A stretch of DNA of 64,000 nucleotides from positions 350,753-414,752 of the forward strand of contig NW_023365820.1 of assembly GCF_000003815.2 (NCBI RefSeq), in the 5' to 3' direction. Below are positions 21,603 to 32,878 of this stretch, one piece after another; position 1 is the first letter of the stretch, and every line of letters begins with the position of its first letter. The DNA comes from Branchiostoma floridae. Its lineage: Eukaryota; Chordata; Leptocardii; Amphioxiformes; Branchiostomatidae. Made by a program: the position numbers and the translations under genes. Below the pieces are notes generated by a model that saw nothing but the letters and a program-made list of their open reading frames with translations, made no database searches and was not told where the DNA came from.

Positions 21603-22866
21603 AGGTCCCCTCTCACTTGACGTGGGTCACACTTGCGGCATTGCTACGTTCGTTCACTGCGGCACTGTTGTGTTAATTTCGCCGATTTTGTCTTGCACTC
21701 ACACAGACGTGCGGCACTGTTGCGTTTCTAGACTAAATGAACATGTTATTGACAATTGCAGCGTTGTCAATTTATGAAAAATCACTGTAAAATGACGAGA
21801 ATGCCCAAAAATGAGATTTATAATGAAAAGATTTCCCTTATGATTATGAATTATATGATGCATCTGCTATAGATAGCATTGAAAAACTTTTACAGTAAAG
21901 GAAATGACCCGAATGAACAGACACGAACCATATACCAGATTTGACTCCATGTGTACGTTTTGCACCATGTAACGTTATGTGTAATGATGTATGTTTCTTA
22001 TGTTTATCAAGCTCCTTGATGTTTATTCACCAATTTTGCAAATTTTTAAAATGAAAATGTTTGATATTTCATACTTTTTTGTATGACGCGGAGTATTTTC
22101 ATTGTCGGCGGATGGCTTGCCAGCCTATTGATGATGTCTAAGTCTATCATATTTGTAAAAAGTGAGAAATTATGGCCCATGGGTCCGAATAACTGCAATT
22201 TTCAATTTTATCGGTGGCAGGCTACCAGCAATGATTACACTGCTTGTAACGTTAAAACGCAAACTTAAAAGCAAACGTTATCATATCACATAAATAATTT
22301 CTTTTTGAACCTTGTACGATGATCTTTCTTTCTACATCCGTAGGTTAATCGATAAACCAGTTAACTGTTACTTTTTTTTTCAAGTATAAAATACTGACCT
22401 ACTTTCCATGAAATAAATTAAAAGATGTATTTTTAAGTTAACTCTGAATACGGATACAAGGTAAGTTTTGTGGAATTCTCAATGCTGTAACTGGATCGAA
22501 AACCGCTGTAAAATTATTAGAAATGCATCTAAAATAGCTTTTCGGTGATAAAAGGATGTTTACTTTTGATTCTTGGTGTAAAATAGGCAAAATATATCCT
22601 TGATACTGTTTGGGGCGTGGTGGCGGCACTGTTGGGACATTGTTGGGGCACCGTTGGGGCACTGTTGCGGCACTGTTGCGGCATCTTGCCACTTGCGTTA
22701 TTTTTAAACTTTTTAAAATACGTCGCGCTTGCAAGCGGCACTTCTAGGTTTGCTTGCGGCACCTCTAGGTTTGCTTGAGGCACCTCTAGGTTCCGTGGGG
22801 GTACATCTGCGTTTTCGAACGCAGCAATGCCGCTAGCGTGCCGCACGTCAAGTGAGAGGGGGCCTT
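21603..22866. mobile_element. GGCACTG-family DNA transposon, large copy (1.26 kb)
   Basis: Inverted ends of about 50 bp: AAGGTCCCCTCTCACTTGAC at the left and GTCAAGTGAGAGGGGGCCTT at the right, each leading into GCGGCATTGCT(A/G)CGTTCG or its reverse. The ends match those of the small copies at 20.4 and 27.1 kb, so this is a longer relative. The interior has no frame resembling a transposase, but it carries two tandem arrays near the right end. It is probably non-autonomous or internally decayed. Confidence 0.75.
22621..22793. repeat. Subterminal tandem arrays inside the large transposon
   Basis: At 22,621-22,684 a 12-bp unit close to GGCACTGTTGCG/GGCACTGTTGGG is repeated about six times. At 22,731-22,793 a 21-bp unit (GCTTGCGGCACCTCTAGGTT plus T) is repeated three times. 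Both units contain the GGCAC core also found in the inverted ends. Clustered subterminal motifs are often transposase-binding sites. Confidence 0.75.
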
Positions 22867-23420
22867 AAGACCCCAAATGCCTGCCGACATAAACCTGTTC
22901 CTATGATTTTTTTCCAGGTCTGTTTTTTTTCGGATTGGTTCAAGAAGAAAAAAATGTTCTGCACCCGTAAAATGTACTGCTCCCTACACCTAACTGTTGG
23001 TATACCTTGCTATGTGTATTTAGTCCTATGCTCAACCTTCCTGGCCTCTTTGATTTCATACTGGAGGCAACTTTTAGGCCAAACTTATTTTTACTAGCTC
23101 GCTCGCATCAGTTTTGGAGTTCCCAGAGGATGTCATCCATATCATCAAATCAACATGGCCTTAAGTTGACAAAAACTGTCAAGTACTGAACCTGATGCTT
23201 TTTGGGAATCGTCAGACTGTCTGACTGTTGACATTGACGAATTGTGGCATTCGAAAGGTCAAAAGGTTGCAAGAAAAGGCCTTTCTAAATTACTTGGGGA
23301 TAGCTAACACAATAAAGCAGTTTTGAATAGCCTAGTCTTTGTTTGCTTACGAAAGGGATGTTATTTTGCTACTTGATGACCTTATGATCTATGCCCTACT
23401 AGGTGACCATTAGCTCAAAT
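22867..23420. other. No gene seen
   Basis: Sequence between the large transposon and the decayed tandem array. The open frames are short (60-81 codons), overlap each other and show no recognisable motif. Confidence 0.35.
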
Positions 23421-23439
23421 GAATAATATTGTTGTGACA

Positions 23440-24320
23440 TTGAATGATATTTGATATTGCACTTCAATTGACTTTCCTTGGACTCTTGGACTTCTTCAAT
23501 CGTTTTGTTGGCGTTTTTTTTGCGTTACAGGGATTTTTTTTACATTTTGCAAACTTCGTAGAGAACAACGTTCTGTGTCAATTGCACAGAAAAATCCCTG
23601 GCAAATGTCTTTTAGAGAGTCCTCGAGATTCCTCTTGAATACTTGAATAATGACCTAACATTATGATATATGCATGCCTTTAAGGTATCAGTCAGCTAAA
23701 AGACAATGTATATTTGAAAGAATTTTGAACTGCCTTTTTACCATTGGCTTTGATTGAACTATTTCACCTCACATCTTCAATCAAAAGCCTTCTACTTTGC
23801 GCATCGGGGAAGGTTTTCTTTCTTTTGCAGTCTCCGTAGAGAACTGTTCTTTCCGTCTATTTCACAGACAGGCCATGATAATATTCACAAAAGGATGCCC
23901 TCTGCTGCTTGAATAATAACCTTACTTTATGATTTATGTGCTACCAATTGATATGATCGTCATCTTAAAGAACGGTAACGCCCCAAAAATGAAATACATT
24001 TGCGATTGCCATTTCACTATTGATTCTCCTTGAACTCTCGGACTTGAGATCTTCAATCGGAATATTTTCATTTTGCGTATCAGGGAAAGGCTCTCTTCTT
24101 CCCAACCTCGGACGATAACTTCGTTTTCCGTCTATTTTACTGACAAACATACAAATTAAACAGTAACATTAGGATATGACACCAGTTGATCCTAATCTCA
24201 AAATAATGATATGGTTGACAAATTTATAAATTGAGATTGCCTTTTCACCATTAACTTCAATCGAAGTCTTTGGCCTGAAATTGCGTACTTACTTACTTTG
24301 CGTATAAGGAAATTGTACTT
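23440..24320. repeat. Decayed tandem array, unit about 240-290 bp, four units
   Basis: Recurring landmarks in order: TTGnCnTTTCACCATTGnCTT, ACTCTTGGACTTnnTnAAT, TTTTGCGTATCAGGGAAnGG, TCCGTAGAGAACTGTTCTTT, CCGTCTATTTCACAGACA and TTGAATAATnACCTnACATT. They start near 23,455, 23,740, 24,005 and 24,235. The units are well diverged, so the array is old. Confidence 0.55.
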
Positions 24321-26225
24321 TTAAAACGGTTCGCAGTATTCGACAAGGATGAATTCAAAGTGATCTCAGGCCAGTTTAGCTCACTGAAGAGCTATTCTTC
24401 CACTGGTCTTGACATAGAAGACAGACACTATAAACTAGTTAATTATGCCGTGGAAGCCCCCCATTTAAGCTCTTGTCGACAAGCACAATGAGAAATGGAT
24501 TGAACCCAGCCTTAACGCCTATGCAGTCCTTTCCGGTAGCGAGCATGTCAGATAAACGACAAGAGCCCAAATCGAAGGCAAAGAATCTACTTCCAGAGTC
24601 AGGGTCACAGTGGACTACGCACGTTACCATACTGAAACTCTGAAAGAGATATATATCTTGAGTAGCTTGCCGTAGAGATTGCCTATCTTGAACAGATACT
24701 AGTTCACTGATAAGTCTGTAGAAAAAAATATGAATGGCTTTGAAAAGCGTATTATGAGGGACTCGTGTCAGTCAACGATACAGCAGTTGCTCTTGAATAT
24801 TCCACTATTGAATTTCTTTGACCTTGGGTGGGAAGCAATATCGTAAAAGTGATCTTAATAACAGTGAAAATGTTGCCCATTCAATAACACTCAATAGCTT
24901 CCAGTCAAATATATCTTTGAATACAAATTTTCTGATCATGACAAAAGATTGTAAAAGTTTTAGCATATTAAAGATGACCTTGAACGAGCTGAGGGACACA
25001 AATGCCATGCTTCGTCTCGAAAAACGGTCGCTGCCTTTCTGAATGGTCGTTGACATGTTGATGTTTACTATATCCGAGCGTTTCATAACATTTTGGAGGG
25101 ATGACAAGCATAAAAACGCATGTAAAGAGGCATTCTAAATACACAAATATAACAGTATCTTGATAAATAAATAAATGGTAGAAAATCTAACAAAAAAGCA
25201 CCACTTTTGGCGTGAATCTTTGTCAGTCTAAACCCTGCTCCTCAATCTACTACGCCAGGACACAATGCAATTCGAAAACGGTGCTTGGCTTTAACAGATA
25301 ATCGTCGGAAGATTAGGACATGTAAATGAATAAATACATTAATCCTTACAGATAATTATCATGATTTTATTCTTAACGGACGTACTAGAAAAGAAATCAT
25401 AAAAGCTACTGGGATTACTTGTAATTACAAGTAGGCAAATATATCCACGGATGCTTATGCAGTAGAAAATAACATGCTAGACCCAATATGTTGGCTTACT
25501 CATACTTGTAGATATCCGTATATGTCTGTTTAGTTGTACAGTTAGTAGTTGTTATCCATGTAGACCTAACGAAAGCCGCTGAAATTTTGTCGTGCCAATA
25601 AAGATTTCTGAATTTTTGCTTGATTTCTTATACAATTTTGCACCAGATTAAAAATTAGCTTAAATTCTGAGCTTATTTTCGTCTTCTTGTATATTGTTTA
25701 TTGTGAATGTTAAAGCTGCCAATCTGATGTATTGATCAGCAATGTGATATTGTGCTTAACAAAAATTATTTCAAGAATAATTCCATAACCGATACTAGAT
25801 TATAACAACAAGCATTGATTTTTATCCCAACATGAAAATTTCAATTTGGAAAACTGTCATAGAAGCAAAGTTTTCAACCAATCCTGTGATAATCTACCAA
25901 TGTCCCTCAGCACTCACGCAAAAAAGTTACATGGGTTCCTGTATAGAAGGTAAAACTTTTCCGACCATAAATCAAGGGAAACGTGCGACCGACACGTATT
26001 ACCGAATACAAATCACCTCCTTCCTCCATCCACTTTCGGAAATCGATGTCTGCTATAGCCGGTACGTGCACGTGCGTGTGTCACCGCTAAACCTACGTGA
26101 ACCATAGGGCAATCCATACGCAGTCCAGAAAATATTGAATGCGACTCTAAGGCTATAGCAAGGGCCAAGTGCACTCTTACCCCATTCTGATGTTCTCATG
26201 TTGTCTTAATGTACTTTCCACGAAG
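24321..26225. other. No supported gene
   Basis: A 63-codon minus-strand frame (24,439-24,630) lies behind a TCTCTTTCAG acceptor-like site, and a 100-codon minus-strand frame spans 24,805-25,107. Neither shows a recognisable family. CCAATAAAG near 25,598 resembles a polyadenylation context, but no transcript can be attached to it. Confidence 0.3.
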
Positions 26226-26446
26226 TTACAGACTGCTAGTCGTAACTTTTGTGAAGTTATTACATCTGACGACCTCTAAATGTTCGAAGGTCAAGGATAA
26301 CGGCCACCCGTCGTGAATTGGGACGACTTTATTGACGTCATCAGGCAGATGAAATGCCCCCAGATGTATTAACCAATCGATAATGGTGCTGGTGTCACGT
26401 GACCTCCAGTTTGTGTAGTCATGGTGATCCATCTTGTCGTCTGTCC
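26226..26446 (-). CDS. Candidate exon with start codon, unrecognised 68-residue product
   Basis: On the minus strand a strong acceptor (a C-rich tract ending CCCTCCCTCAG at 26,447) precedes ATG at 26,432 in good context (ACAAGATGG), and the frame runs to TAA at 26,226. The product starts MDHHDYTNWRSRDTSTIIDW and continues with LPDDVNKVVPIHDGWPLSL, a soluble, mixed-composition sequence unlike the simple-sequence frames nearby. The translation also stays open upstream through the tract to a TGA near 26,530. I recognise no family. It may be a first coding exon behind a 5' UTR intron, a small single-exon gene, or chance. Confidence 0.3.
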
Positions 26447-27132
26447 CTGAGGGAGGGGGGCAAAGTGTCCCGTGACAGGAGAAGTGAATAATGGCGACAA
26501 TTTGCACAAAGAAAATGGAGTAAAACGCTCATTTTATGGTTGGGAGGGCAGAGGGCTAAATGCGGACATCAATGCAAGCCATGTTAATGATCAGTTTGGC
26601 GTCTTCTTTATCACATATTCTCTCAAAGTGACGTAAATCATTGTTTGCACAAATCACATTTAACGTATACCACTACTCTTGTTTTTATCATCATCATCAT
26701 CATCTTTGAAACACAAAAGATATTGACGGAATTTGAGTAAAATAGGCACTGCTTTTATTATAATTGTAAATTGAACTGAACCAACCGTTTATATCTATTT
26801 ATTAGATAAATCAACTGTCGCTGTTACTGATACTGTCAGCAACAACGATATCTAAATTCTATCTGTTATAAGCGAACATTTTTCATATTCATGTTCAAGG
26901 ATACGTCATGCTGATAGCAATAAAACAAAATTATATACCATTAGGCAGACGTCGTGGGCGTAATATCCCACAGAGCTTGACGTACTGGAACTTGACGTCA
27001 TCTTTAGTCTTAAAGGAATATTGAAATGCCACCTTCCAAACGCCTGCTGAAGTACTATGGGGGTGGCTTGGCTATTTCATAGTCTGCTTTGTCGAAGGTA
27101 ATTGGAGCATTGGCGAAGTCAAATGGTATTTC
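26447..27132. other. No gene seen
   Basis: Contains a short (TCA)n run at about 26,688-26,704 and otherwise unremarkable AT-rich sequence. Confidence 0.35.
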
Positions 27133-27382
27133 AAGGTGCACTCTCACCACATTTGCGTCAAGTATGCGTCACTGCGGGGTTCATTCACTGCGTCACTGTT
27201 TTGTTATTTTCTCCGATTTTATGATGATTTAGACATTGCGTAATACGTAAAAGTATGACTTAGAAGATAACAAAATACAGACAAAATACGAAAATTCGTT
27301 TTTTATGTCTGAAATTCATTGAATATCTTTCGAACCCCGCAGTGACGCAAGCGTGTCTCAAGTACAATGAGAGTGCCCCTTA
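27133..27382. mobile_element. GGCACTG-family MITE, copy 4
   Basis: Inverted ends AAGGTGCACTCTCA / TGAGAGTGCCCCTT, then CACTGCGGGGTTC..TTCGAACCCCGCAGTG. The interior repeats the landmark TGTTTTGTTATTTTCTCCGA, GACATTGCGTAATACGTAAA, AGTATGACTTAGAAGA. Confidence 0.8.
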
Positions 27383-27851
27383 AATAGTGATTTAAAGGCA
27401 AAATTCTATGACATTTCAAAGTCTATTCAAACAGTATGATATGGTTCAACTACATAATAGAACGTTGCAAAGAATATTCTTCATTGCAAGTGGGTTATCC
27501 AAATGGACGATGTTTCAGATATCGTCAAGGGAATATACTGCGGCACAAAACGATTTCTTCCCTACATGTTTTTCGGATTTTACATAATCCCCCGATGGTA
27601 CGACCTCCATTAACCGGATTACCTATGTGGAACTAGGATAAGATCTCGACTGACGACGACATGGCATTTTAGCAACTGCTTTACATCTCGAAAGCAAAAT
27701 GGATGCATCACAAGTGACTGTCTAGACTAGGAAAATTGATCGTTTTTGCTACATTTTTTTTGCAATCCATCATTGACTGTGCAGTTTATTTTCTCTTTAT
27801 TCTTGAGTAAAACAGGAATTAAGATAAAGTTGTTGCTTCTTAATTCCATTA
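27383..27851. other. No gene seen
   Basis: Spacer between two MITEs. One 66-codon frame at 27,436-27,636 has no recognisable feature. Confidence 0.35.
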
Positions 27852-28215
27852 CAGGGTTGTAGCCAGCACCTTTCCATCAGTCCTTTGAAGGAATTCTGCA
27901 GCTGGGGACTGAAAAAGTTTTCCCCCTTCCGTCCCCTGGGACAGACAAAAATTGATATGTGAAGATATAAAAAAAAACTGAAACCCATGTGTTCTTATTC
28001 ACCAAAACAGATGCCATTGAAAAGCTTAGTCTACAAGCAAAATTTGCACCTCAAAATGCAGGAAATAGTGTTTCAGAGGGTCTTGATTTAAAAATTTCTG
28101 GGACCCATAACCCTTAGAAATGACGCGCAACGTCACGCCATGTCTTTGGTGCTCGATAGGATTCCCATTCAAAATCAAGGGGACTGAAAATAATTTCAGG
28201 CTGGCTACAACCCTG
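27852..28215. mobile_element. hAT-like MITE
   Basis: Starts CAGGGTTGTAGCCAGC and ends GCTGGCTACAACCCTG, a perfect 16-bp inverted pair. It is flanked by TTCCATTA (27,844-27,851) and GTCCATCA (28,216-28,223), an imperfect 8-bp duplication as expected for hAT elements. The interior has no transposase frame. Confidence 0.75.
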
Positions 28216-28329
28216 GTCCATCAATTTTTCATATAGATGATGTAGCTCCATCATTTAGCTCCATACATGTTGTCAGTAGATGAACATTCAGATAAAAGAG
28301 CGGAAATAGGCACTGAATTGAACAGGCGG

Positions 28330-30260
28330 TTTAGGAATTAGACTTTAAAATGGCCATGTAGCATTCAGCCCGTAGTTAATTTACATCGGGAGTTTTGTCT
28401 TCTACGTAATATATCATACAGTGATATAGATGAATTCTTGCTGTAACTCTGCTTCTTCTCGAGAAAATACGAGATAGGACTTATTCTAAGAATCTTAAGA
28501 AATACAAATAATCTAATATTTCTTTCGGAGATAAATTCGCCATCAAAGATTAACTATAAAATAAAACAAGCACCAGTGACATAGCGATATAGTTTCAACG
28601 CATGGAACCATTATCATAAAGATAGTTACTTCTATCTTCTTTTAGATTCTTTAAAGTGGAGAATTGGGTAAAGTTCACTACATAAAACCTAATATCTGAG
28701 TACACTTCAAACAATCATAAATGATGCGTAGAGAGGAATTTCATTAAGTAATCTTTATGCAGGTGCTTAAAGTTTGTATGTCCAGCAGTGGTCATTGCGT
28801 TCGTCAATGGGTTTGACAAAACGACAAGGAAGTGAGCTCTAAATTGCCACGGCGTATTCAGCCCGTAGCGATTTTACATGAGATTGGTGCATTTGTATGA
28901 ATATACGATAAAACGCTTATCTTCTGAGTACTATATCATAACCTGACGTCGTTGTGGCATTCGCCGTAAGGTACCATGTCCTCAAAATAGGTTACGTTTA
29001 GCTGTCATGTCAGGACAAAATGTAAATTTCCCATTTGTACTAGATGTAAAACTACATTTGTTTGTCTGCAAAGAGCTAGGGTACTATCAATATTAGATAT
29101 CAACATATTCAGTCTTACAATGAATTACCTATTTCTTGTATAAATGTAATTAATTTTCTGTAAGACCATTTTAAGGTTAGAAAAACAATGAGCAGTATAA
29201 TGTTTGAAGAAACTTCCTCATAATCTTGAATAGACTGTCAGAGTAAGATTGGCCAGTGGTTAAGGGTAATGTTGTAGTGTTTGTGTTTCAATATTAAGCC
29301 TTTAAACAAACATTTTGAAATCAGAATATGAGTGTTGCCTCAAGTTATATCCATGTAAAAGTGCTCTGAATATCATTGCAGTTTTACAAGTTTGCAAATG
29401 TCCAACAAAATAAATAGCCACCATTCTAGAAAATGGTCGGTCGTTTAAAAGCTCGCGGAAGATTTAAATCAGTGGGTCTTAATGGTTCTCTAAGATGGAG
29501 CGCTATCTGCTCTTCTTTGAGACTCAGCTTCCAAAGAATCCACCCTCTTTAAACCCCCTGGCTATGGTCTTCTCAAACTTGATCTATAGAGCCTAACATG
29601 CATTAGTAAAAATGATAAAATCTATCTTAGAAGCACAGTCCTCTTAGGCCCTCTTTTCACTAGACGGCGATCGCACTGCGCTCTCACTGCGACCTAAATA
29701 CGACATGTGTAACCTTCGCTTTCACACTGGGTATATCATACAAAATGTAATGAAATCTATATTGGAACTACCGTCCTCTCAGGTCCCCTTTTTACTAGAC
29801 GGCGATCGCGCCGCGCTCTCTCTGCGACCTAAATAGGACATGTGTAACCTTCGCTTTCACAAAACATAAAAGTGTGACTGAGAAGACAGCAAAACGAATA
29901 AAGTGTTAGAAGATTCTTTTCTTTTCTAAAGTATAGAATTCTTTGAACGATATGCCAAATTTTAGGTCGCAGAGAGATCGCGGCGAGAGCGCCGTCCTAC
30001 TGGAAAGGGGGTATTATGGAGGTAAAATGCATTGTGCTGATTTGAACTGCACAGTCCTCTTGGATACATTTTCGTGCCAATGGCTGAAAGTTCAAGAATG
30101 TAACTCGAATGAATGAGTGGTGGTACGAAAAAAATCGGACAAATACAGGTTCACAGTCTCTTCTCGAGAAAATATATGATATAACATAATCTAAGAATCC
30201 AAATCAATACGAATAATCTAATATTTGTCTCTGAGTGCAATTTGCTATCGATGATGAACT
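28330..30260. repeat. Three diverged copies of a local repeat
   Basis: The block with ATTCAGCCCGTAG, CTTCTTCTCGAGAAAATAnG, TCTAAGAATC and AATAATCTAATATTT at 28,355-28,530 recurs in part at 28,845-28,950 (GTATTCAGCCCGTAGCGATT) and at 30,155-30,245 (TCTTCTCGAGAAAATATATG, ACGAATAATCTAATATTTGT). This suggests old local duplications, later split by the MITE at 29.6 kb. Confidence 0.45.
29647..30013. mobile_element. PIF/Harbinger-like MITE, copy 2, with a duplicated left end
   Basis: TTA flanks it on both sides (29,644-29,646 and 30,014-30,016). The left end GGCCCTCTTTTCACTAGACG occurs twice (29,647 and about 29,787), and the right end CTACTGGAAAGGGGGTA occurs once. The segment before each left end is also similar (AAATCTATCTTAGAAGCACA / GAAATCTATATTGGAACTAC, then GTCCTCT), so the duplication includes flanking DNA. 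Confidence 0.8.
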
Positions 30261-30954
30261 CGACCAAGCACAAATGACTCTATCTGCCATTGTATTACTG
30301 TCAGGTCAGCACAGTTATAGGGCCCAGGAAAATGTTGTATTTCATAACGACCCCGGGGAAAACCTCAGCTTTCTATTATCCACGGCTAAAAAGGGATATA
30401 CAATTTTCGTTCTGATATATAACAAATATTTACAGAATCATTAAAGCATTGTTTTCCAAAAAATAATGTTTTCTTATTTCTTTTACAAAAGATAGAGTAA
30501 TATTAACAAGCAGGCTAGTATCCCTATTAATTTTTTTTGCTCAGCTGTTAGCAGACAGCCAGGGCTGCCCATTTAGCCATAAACCATTGCCAAGGGCTAA
30601 CCATGGGAGATAATGATATATGTTACAAATAAAATCACTATCATTAACTTAGAAGCAACAAAGGTTATGAATTTACATCATATATTGCAATCTGTACACG
30701 TTAGAAAATCACATCGCATGAGGTAGTACATTCGATGACATTAGTTAACAGAGAATGGATCTCCGAGGTACAGCATAGTAGTGTCAATTAAAATATGATT
30801 ATCATTATAAAAATTAAAATGTAAAAAAAAGAGAAAGAGAATCACTACCTACCATTCAGGACCATATTTGGTAACACAACATCTTCCTACATGCCTAAAA
30901 AAATGGAAGCTGAGTATCATCTAGTGATTGTTTCGTTAGCAAACAGTTGCTAGT
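30261..30954. other. No gene seen
   Basis: AT-rich. No repeat or supported frame. Confidence 0.35.
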
Positions 30955-31341
30955 CTAGGGGTAGGTACCGGTACGGTGTACCGGTACAAAACCGGTTTTC
31001 TTATTGTACCGGTTATTTGATCAGGTTTTCACGCGTATGGGGGCTTACCTGTCGAACAAAATAACGAGCGCGAAGCAGGTACAGTTTGTAGTCACTTTTA
31101 CAAAGTTTTCCAGTCAATCGCACAGAGACAGTTAGTTTTGCAGGGTTTAAGAACGCCAATGGGAGTAAAATACTGCACAAAACAGACTTTTTTGTAGCGA
31201 AATGGACCATTGTTGAGTATCGTCCAGTCACATGCTTTCATATACTGAATCAGGTACAGGTTCAGGTTCGGACCAGGACCTGATTCTTTGGACCTGAAGC
31301 GGACCTGGACCTGAATTTTCTGTACCGGTACCCACCCCTAG
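30955..31341 (+). mobile_element. GTACC-end MITE, complete copy
   Basis: Inverted ends CTAGGGGTAGGTACCGGTAC / GTACCGGTACCCACCCCTAG. GTTGCTAG and GTTGCTAC stand close to the left and right ends and may be an imperfect 8-bp duplication, which with the TAGGGGT start would fit hAT. The right quarter holds repeated AGGTCC/GGACCTG units (31,254-31,320). The interior has no long frame. Confidence 0.75.
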
Positions 31342-31703
31342 TTGCTACTGTTCTGCAAATCGCAGTCAAACTGCATTTACAGCCACCATCAGAAGCTCAA
31401 ACTATGGTCTAACCTCATGAAATCTTTCACAGCGGCAATCTCTGAAATGACCTGCCGGAGCATATTACAGTTGATTGCTCTGTTGCATGGTTACCGGTCC
31501 GTTCTGTTATGTAATGTAATGGTCTATTTCGGACACCATAATCTACCACAGAATAGCCTTACATGCTATATAGAGCTATCCGGTTAGATAACGTTTATTT
31601 AAAGGAAATCACACGAACTAACCTTGATAAGATGAGCAAATATAAACAGGCATGTCCATCTATAACAAAGGAACGTTTTCGTATTGGCCTGTCCCTATAA
31701 ATC

Positions 31704-31919
31704 TGGTATCTCATTGCACTTGGGGCACTTGTGTGGCACTGCGGGGTTTGGTCACTGTGACACTGTTTTGTTATTTTCGCCGATTTGTTATAATTTAGAT
31801 ATTGCGTAATATGTAAAAGTATGACTTAGAAGACAGCAAAAATATACAAGCGTAATAAATTATTTCTTTATCTACGAAACCCGCAGTGCCGCACCAGTGC
31901 CCCAAGTGCAGTGACCCTA
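31704..31919. mobile_element. GGCACTG-family MITE, copy 5
   Basis: The left arm TGCACTTGGGGCACTTGTGTGG and the right arm CCGCACCAGTGCCCCAAGTGCA are inverted. The interior has TGTTTTGTTATTTTCGCCGA and TTTAGATATTGCGTAATATG as in copies 1 and 4. Confidence 0.75.
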
Positions 31920-32878
31920 GATTAGGCCACCATTTGGGTTTATTTGAAAGGCAATAGTAGAAGCACAAAAATCATAGCTGAAATGTATCCTTTTTGCGAC
32001 GTCTTCTTTAGTTCTCAATATATGTTTGATAATTTGGTTTCTATTCTGGGATTTATGAAAATCATTAAAAATGATATCCTAAAAAATCAGACAACGAAAT
32101 ATAAAATATACCGAATGGAAGACAAAGGATGTCTGTCTGCATTACACATGCAAGTATCCTTCGTAATAGATACCACAGGAAAAAGCTATGAGATACGGAA
32201 AGTACATATGAAATTGCTAACATGAAAATAACGTAATCTTAAAGCCCACCAAAGGAGCTTGTTTCAAACATTGATATCGCTGAGAATTCAGTAATAATTC
32301 TTGCTACATATTCTCCCCCTAACATGTAATTTTCTTCGGCGCATCTTAACTCAATAGACAAATATCGATCGAAAAGGCCAGAAGGTGATTTCTTCACGCC
32401 CAAGGCGGTGTTACATAGCACTGAGTACGGCCATTTCATCAGGTGCCTTTTAGAGACCGGGGGTCAGGTAAAACACAAGGCGGTATACATGGCACAATAT
32501 CGGACCTCCATCACTTAATCCTTGCAAGTGTAACTACTCTTGTATATACATTGACTCGAAGCAGATGTCTTGACAATATGTTTCAAGAAATTGCCATTAC
32601 CTTTTTTGAAAGGTTTGGAAAAATGTTACTTGCGGTTTCCATGCAGAGACGGACGGCTAATAACACAACACGAAGATGACAGTACTCGTAAGAGCAAAGC
32701 CAAAAGGAAAACGTTCATTAACCTCTGCTTTCCTTATTGAATCTATTGTATTATGGTATTGCAAGAATAATGAGCACCATACATTAGATGGTTCCTATCA
32801 AAGAAAGCCAAAAAGGACATAAAAAACTAAATCCGATGCGTTTTCTTCAATGCAAAATTTATTTCTACAAAAAGTTAA
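31920..32878. other. No gene seen
   Basis: A 93-codon frame at 31,944-32,225 (+) and a 66-codon frame at 32,239-32,439 (-) have no recognisable features or clear splice context. Confidence 0.3.

Noticed and set aside
22438-22846. Minus-strand frames with repeated ANLEVPQ-type peptides
   Set aside because: They are translations of the 21-bp and 12-bp tandem arrays inside the large transposon.
24439-24630. 63-codon minus-strand frame behind a TCTCTTTCAG site
   Set aside because: The acceptor-like site is common in pyrimidine-rich DNA, the frame is short, and no family is recognised.
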